Below, in pieces: positions 60,959 to 64,000 of a stretch of 64,000 nucleotides of DNA. This stretch comes from Bradyrhizobium sp. WSM3983 (lineage in GTDB: Bacteria; Pseudomonadota; Alphaproteobacteria; Rhizobiales; Xanthobacteraceae): the NCBI RefSeq assembly GCF_000473045.1, contig NZ_AXAY01000007.1, positions 220,645-284,644 of the forward strand, in the 5' to 3' direction. Below the pieces are notes generated by a model. The model was not told the DNA's origin. It saw only the letters and a program-made list of their open reading frames with translations, and ran no database searches. The translations under genes and the position numbers were made by a program. Positions within the stretch are counted from its first letter, which is position 1. Every line of letters begins with the position of its first letter.

Positions 60959-63115
60959 ATGTTGGCGGACCACATGCGGAATGTCCAAGAAATTGCGTTT
61001 CCAGAAGAGTCGGGGCGCTTCGCCCTCGTCTTGTTGCTCAGGTTGCATGGCATTGCAGCCGACGGGGAGCAACTTTGCCATCGACTAGGTACACGTCACA
61101 TCGGGGTGACGGAGATGGTGCGATGCGCGAAGGCCTTCGGCCTCAAGGCGCGCACGATCAAGACCAGTTGGGCGCGTCTTGGGCGAATACCCTTGCCGGG
61201 GATCGCCGTGCTGAATGAAGGCGCCTTTCTCCTGGTTGGCAAGGTGGACGGGGACGAGGTTCTGGTTCAGTGTCCCTCGGATCCCCGTCCGCGCAAACTC
61301 AGTCGTTCCGAATTCGAGACGCTTTGGGACGGCCGTCTGGTCTTGATGGCGCGCAGGGCGTCACTTTCTGATCTGTCTCGCCGGTTCGACTTCACCTGGT
61401 TTCTTGGTGCTATCGGGAAATATCGCCACCTGCTCGGGGAAGTTCTGCTCGCCTCTTTCTTCCTCCAGGTATTCGCCCTCGTCAGTCCGCTATTCTTTCA
61501 GGTGGTCATCGACAAGGTGCTCGTCCATCGTGGGATCAGTACGCTGGAAGTCCTGGTGATCGGCCTGGCCGTGATCGCCGTGTTTGAAGCAGTACTGGGC
61601 GCGTTGCGTACTTACCTGTTTTCTCACACCACCAACCGTATCGACGTCGAGCTCGGCGCCCGGCTCTACCGCCACCTGGCATCATTGCCGCTCATTTATT
61701 TTCAGAACCGACGTGTCGGTGACTCTGTCGCCCGTGTCCAGGAGTTGGAAAATATCCGCAATTTTTTGACGAGCTCTGCGCTGACATTCATGATCGATCT
61801 CCTGTTCACTGCAGTGTTCATCGCGGTGATGTTCGTTTACTCTCCGATGTTAACGCTGATCGTCCTGGGGGCATTCCCGTTCTACATCGGCATTTCGGCC
61901 ATTGCGACGCCGTTGTTCCGCAAGCGGTTGGACGAAAAATTTTATCGGGGTGCAGAAAACCAGGCGTTCCTGGTTGAAAGCATAACCGGCATGCAGACCT
62001 TAAAGGCCTTGGCGGTCGAACCCCAAATGAACAGGCGCTGGGAGGAGCAGCTCGCCGGCTATGTTTCCGCGAGCTTTCGGGTTGTGAGCCTCGGCAATGT
62101 GGCAAGTCAGGCTGTGCAGTTGGTGAGCCATCTTGTTTCAGTAGCGATTCTTTTCTTCGGCGCGAAGCTGGTGATTGAGGGCGGTCTGACGGTCGGTGAA
62201 TTGGTCGCGTTCAATATGCTGGCGAACCGCGTGAACATGCCGGTTCTCCGCATTGCCCAGATCTGGCAGGAATTCCACCAGGTTCGCCTCTCGATCGAGC
62301 GATTGGGTGATATCCTCAATACGCGGCCGGAGCCGACTGTCGGCGTAGGGCGCGCGGTGCTCCCGCCGATCAAGGGCGCCGTTACATTCGATCACGTTAC
62401 ATTTCGCTATCGCACCGACGGACCTGAAACGCTGCACGACATTGGCTTCCATGTTCCGGCGGGCCAGGTCGTGGGGATCGTCGGTCCGTCCGGCTCGGGC
62501 AAGAGCACGCTGACCAAGCTGCTCGAGCGGCTGTACGTGCCGGAAAGCGGACGCGTCCTCATCGATGGTGTCGATCTTGCCTTGACCGATGCCGCCTGGC
62601 TGCGACGGCAGGTGGGTGTCGTTCTTCAGGAAGACGTGCTTTTCAACCGAACCGTAGCCGAGAACATCGCGCTTGCCGATTCTGCCATGCCGATGCAGCG
62701 GATCATTGATGCGGCCACCCTTGCCGGAGCACATGAGTTCATACTCGAGCTGCCTGAGGGCTACGATACCATCGTCGGCGAGCGCGGCTGCAGCCTTTCG
62801 GGCGGCCAGCGGCAGCGTATCGCGATTGCCCGTGCTCTCGTCAATGATCCCCGTATTCTGATTTTCGATGAGGCCACCAGCGCCCTCGACTACGAGAGCG
62901 AGCGCATCATCCAGGACAACATGCAGCGCATTTGTGAGAGACGGACTGTCTTTATCATAGCCCACAGGCTTTCCACGGTACGACGAGCAAATCGGATCAT
63001 CACCATCGATCGCGGACGGATTGTCGAGGATGGCACCCACGATGAGTTGATCCGCTCGAATGGACGCTACGCGAACTTGCACTTGCTCCAGGCAGGGATC
63101 AATGACCATCGCTAG
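60959..63115 (+). CDS. Type I secretion ABC permease/ATPase with C39-like domain (HlyB type)
   Basis: The protein has 718 residues. An N-terminal C39-peptidase-like domain (about 18-130) has the fold of HlyB's substrate-recognition domain but no catalytic Cys at the usual start (FALVLLLRLHG). Six membrane helices follow (about 155-450, including LFFQVVIDKVLVHRGISTLEVLVIGL), then an ABC ATPase with GIVGPSGSGKSTL, VVLQEDVLFNRTVAENIAL, LSGGQRQRIAIARAL and ILIFDEATSALDYESE. This is the RTX-toxin-type exporter class. No obvious substrate gene is in the window. It overlaps the adaptor gene by 14 bases. Confidence 0.92.
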   Translation: MLADHMRNVQEIAFPEESGRFALVLLLRLHGIAADGEQLCHRLGTRHIGVTEMVRCAKAFGLKARTIKTSWARLGRIPLPGIAVLNEGAFLLVGKVDGDEVLVQCPSDPRPRKLSRSEFETLWDGRLVLMARRASLSDLSRRFDFTWFLGAIGKYRHLLGEVLLASFFLQVFALVSPLFFQVVIDKVLVHRGISTLEVLVIGLAVIAVFEAVLGALRTYLFSHTTNRIDVELGARLYRHLASLPLIYFQNRRVGDSVARVQELENIRNFLTSSALTFMIDLLFTAVFIAVMFVYSPMLTLIVLGAFPFYIGISAIATPLFRKRLDEKFYRGAENQAFLVESITGMQTLKALAVEPQMNRRWEEQLAGYVSASFRVVSLGNVASQAVQLVSHLVSVAILFFGAKLVIEGGLTVGELVAFNMLANRVNMPVLRIAQIWQEFHQVRLSIERLGDILNTRPEPTVGVGRAVLPPIKGAVTFDHVTFRYRTDGPETLHDIGFHVPAGQVVGIVGPSGSGKSTLTKLLERLYVPESGRVLIDGVDLALTDAAWLRRQVGVVLQEDVLFNRTVAENIALADSAMPMQRIIDAATLAGAHEFILELPEGYDTIVGERGCSLSGGQRQRIAIARALVNDPRILIFDEATSALDYESERIIQDNMQRICERRTVFIIAHRLSTVRRANRIITIDRGRIVEDGTHDELIRSNGRYANLHLLQAGINDHR

Positions 63116-64000
63116 AAGTATCGTTCCGTTCCCGGATCGTTATCGGCGCCGCGCAGAGGAGACCGCCTTTCTCCCGGCTGCGCTGGAGGTCCTCGAGAGG
63201 CCGCCGTCGCCGGTCGGCCGCGCCACCGGCATGACCATCATCCTGCTGTTTTGCACCGCACTGGTCTGGGCCACGCTTTCCAGGGTCGACGTTGTCGCGA
63301 CCGCGCCGGGCAAGATCGTGGTGAATGGCCGGACCAAGGTGATCCAGCCCGCGGAAACCGGGGTGGTGCGCGCGATTCACGTCAGGGACGGCGCGATGGT
63401 CAAGGCGGGTGACGTGCTGATCGAACTGGATCCGACAATCACTGCCGCTGAACTTGATCACGTGCGGAGCGATCTGGTTGCTGCCCAGCTCGACAGCGCC
63501 AGGTTGCGCGCGGCGCTGGGACCCAGCGATCCGGTCGCCAAGTTCGCCCCTCCGATAGGAGCGAGCCAGCAGGAGATCGACCTGCATCGTCAGTTCCTGG
63601 CCAGCCAGATGGCAGAGCACGCTATGAAGCTGTCGGAGCTCGATAGGCAGTTGGCGCAGAAAAAGGCGGAGAGCGAGACAATCGCGGCGACGATATCCAA
63701 GCTCGATGCAACAATCCCGCTCCTCGAGGAGCGCGTGAACGTTCGCAAATATCTCTATGACAAGGCGATCGGGTCCAAGATCACCTATCTCACCGAGGCT
63801 CAAGATTTGGTCGGTCAACAGCATGATGTTCTGGTTCAGCAGAGCCGGCTTCGCGAAGCGGAGGCCGGAACGGCGACCCTCGCGCAGGCCAGATCGAAAG
63901 TGGAAGCGGAGTTCCGGCGAACGCTCTATGACGATCTGTCCAAGGCCGAGCAGCGGGCCGCCGGTCTCACTCAAGACATGATCAAGGCGGAGCAAAAGGC
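63102..64000 (+). CDS. Type I secretion membrane-fusion adaptor (HlyD family), partial at right edge
   Basis: About 299 codons are visible. It begins MTIARSIVPFPDRY, has a membrane helix GMTIILLFCTALVWATLSRV (about 43-62), the lipoyl-half VVATAPGKIVVNGRTKVIQPAETGVVRAIHVRDGAMVKAGDVLIELDP, then a long coiled-coil hairpin still open at the window end. The ATG has AGGG upstream and lies inside the end of the exporter gene, so the two are translationally coupled. It links the HlyB-type exporter to an outer-membrane channel encoded elsewhere. Confidence 0.92.
   Translation, partial: MTIARSIVPFPDRYRRRAEETAFLPAALEVLERPPSPVGRATGMTIILLFCTALVWATLSRVDVVATAPGKIVVNGRTKVIQPAETGVVRAIHVRDGAMVKAGDVLIELDPTITAAELDHVRSDLVAAQLDSARLRAALGPSDPVAKFAPPIGASQQEIDLHRQFLASQMAEHAMKLSELDRQLAQKKAESETIAATISKLDATIPLLEERVNVRKYLYDKAIGSKITYLTEAQDLVGQQHDVLVQQSRLREAEAGTATLAQARSKVEAEFRRTLYDDLSKAEQRAAGLTQDMIKAEQK

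Overview
The window is high-GC alphaproteobacterial DNA, most likely from Bradyrhizobium or a close relative. This is inferred from the gene families, operon styles and small palindromic repeats; no rRNA or marker gene is present to prove it. No tRNA, rRNA, CRISPR array, transposase or integrase was seen.

Region 1 (1-3638) holds a winged-helix/ATPase regulator that runs off the left edge, and an orphan solute receptor of the tripartite tricarboxylate (Bug) type.

Region 2 (3650-25730) is about 22 kb of genes all on the minus strand. In transcription order it encodes: a Liv-type solute-binding protein, an AraC regulator, LivH, LivM and LivG, a LivF-type ATPase fused to a Tm-1-like (UPF0261) domain, a PEP-hydrolase-like TIM barrel, a giant SPFH coiled-coil membrane protein, two SRPBCC proteins, a molybdenum hydroxylase (FAD, 2Fe-2S, and a Mo subunit split in two), a MoxR ATPase and a CoxE-like VWA protein, an amidohydrolase, an AHL-lactonase-like hydrolase, an SMP-30/isochorismatase-like fusion and an azoreductase-like flavoprotein. 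It reads as one uptake-and-degradation system, probably for a (hetero)aromatic or lactone-forming compound. The substrate is unknown and I could not match the set to a described pathway.

Region 3 (about 25975-40532, plus strand except deoR) is a sugar module. It contains a ribose-type ABC transporter (ATPase, permease, binding protein), a DeoR repressor, a long animal-type deoxyribose-phosphate aldolase, a two-domain aldehyde dehydrogenase, a FucU-type mutarotase, a PfkB kinase, and a second, maltose-type ABC transporter. Kinase, aldolase and aldehyde dehydrogenase together suggest use of deoxyribose or a related sugar, giving glyceraldehyde-3-phosphate and acetate. Putative DeoR half-sites (ACAA(T)GAT in direct repeats) lie upstream of both halves.

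Region 4 (40611-64000) is a cell-surface locus. A minus-strand polysaccharide cluster (glycosyltransferase, TIM-barrel protein, Wzy, Wzc-like, nucleotidyltransferase-kinase fusion, P-loop kinase, Wzx) lies between two plus-strand type I secretion systems. A cysteine-free protein with a Ser/Thr/Gly repeat tail and a His5 run precedes the first system. Its Sec-targeted, cysteine-containing paralogue sits inside the polysaccharide operon. Between them are a three-gene envelope operon (coiled-coil/Sel1 protein, TAXI receptor, VasI-like protein) and a periplasmic DsrE-like protein.
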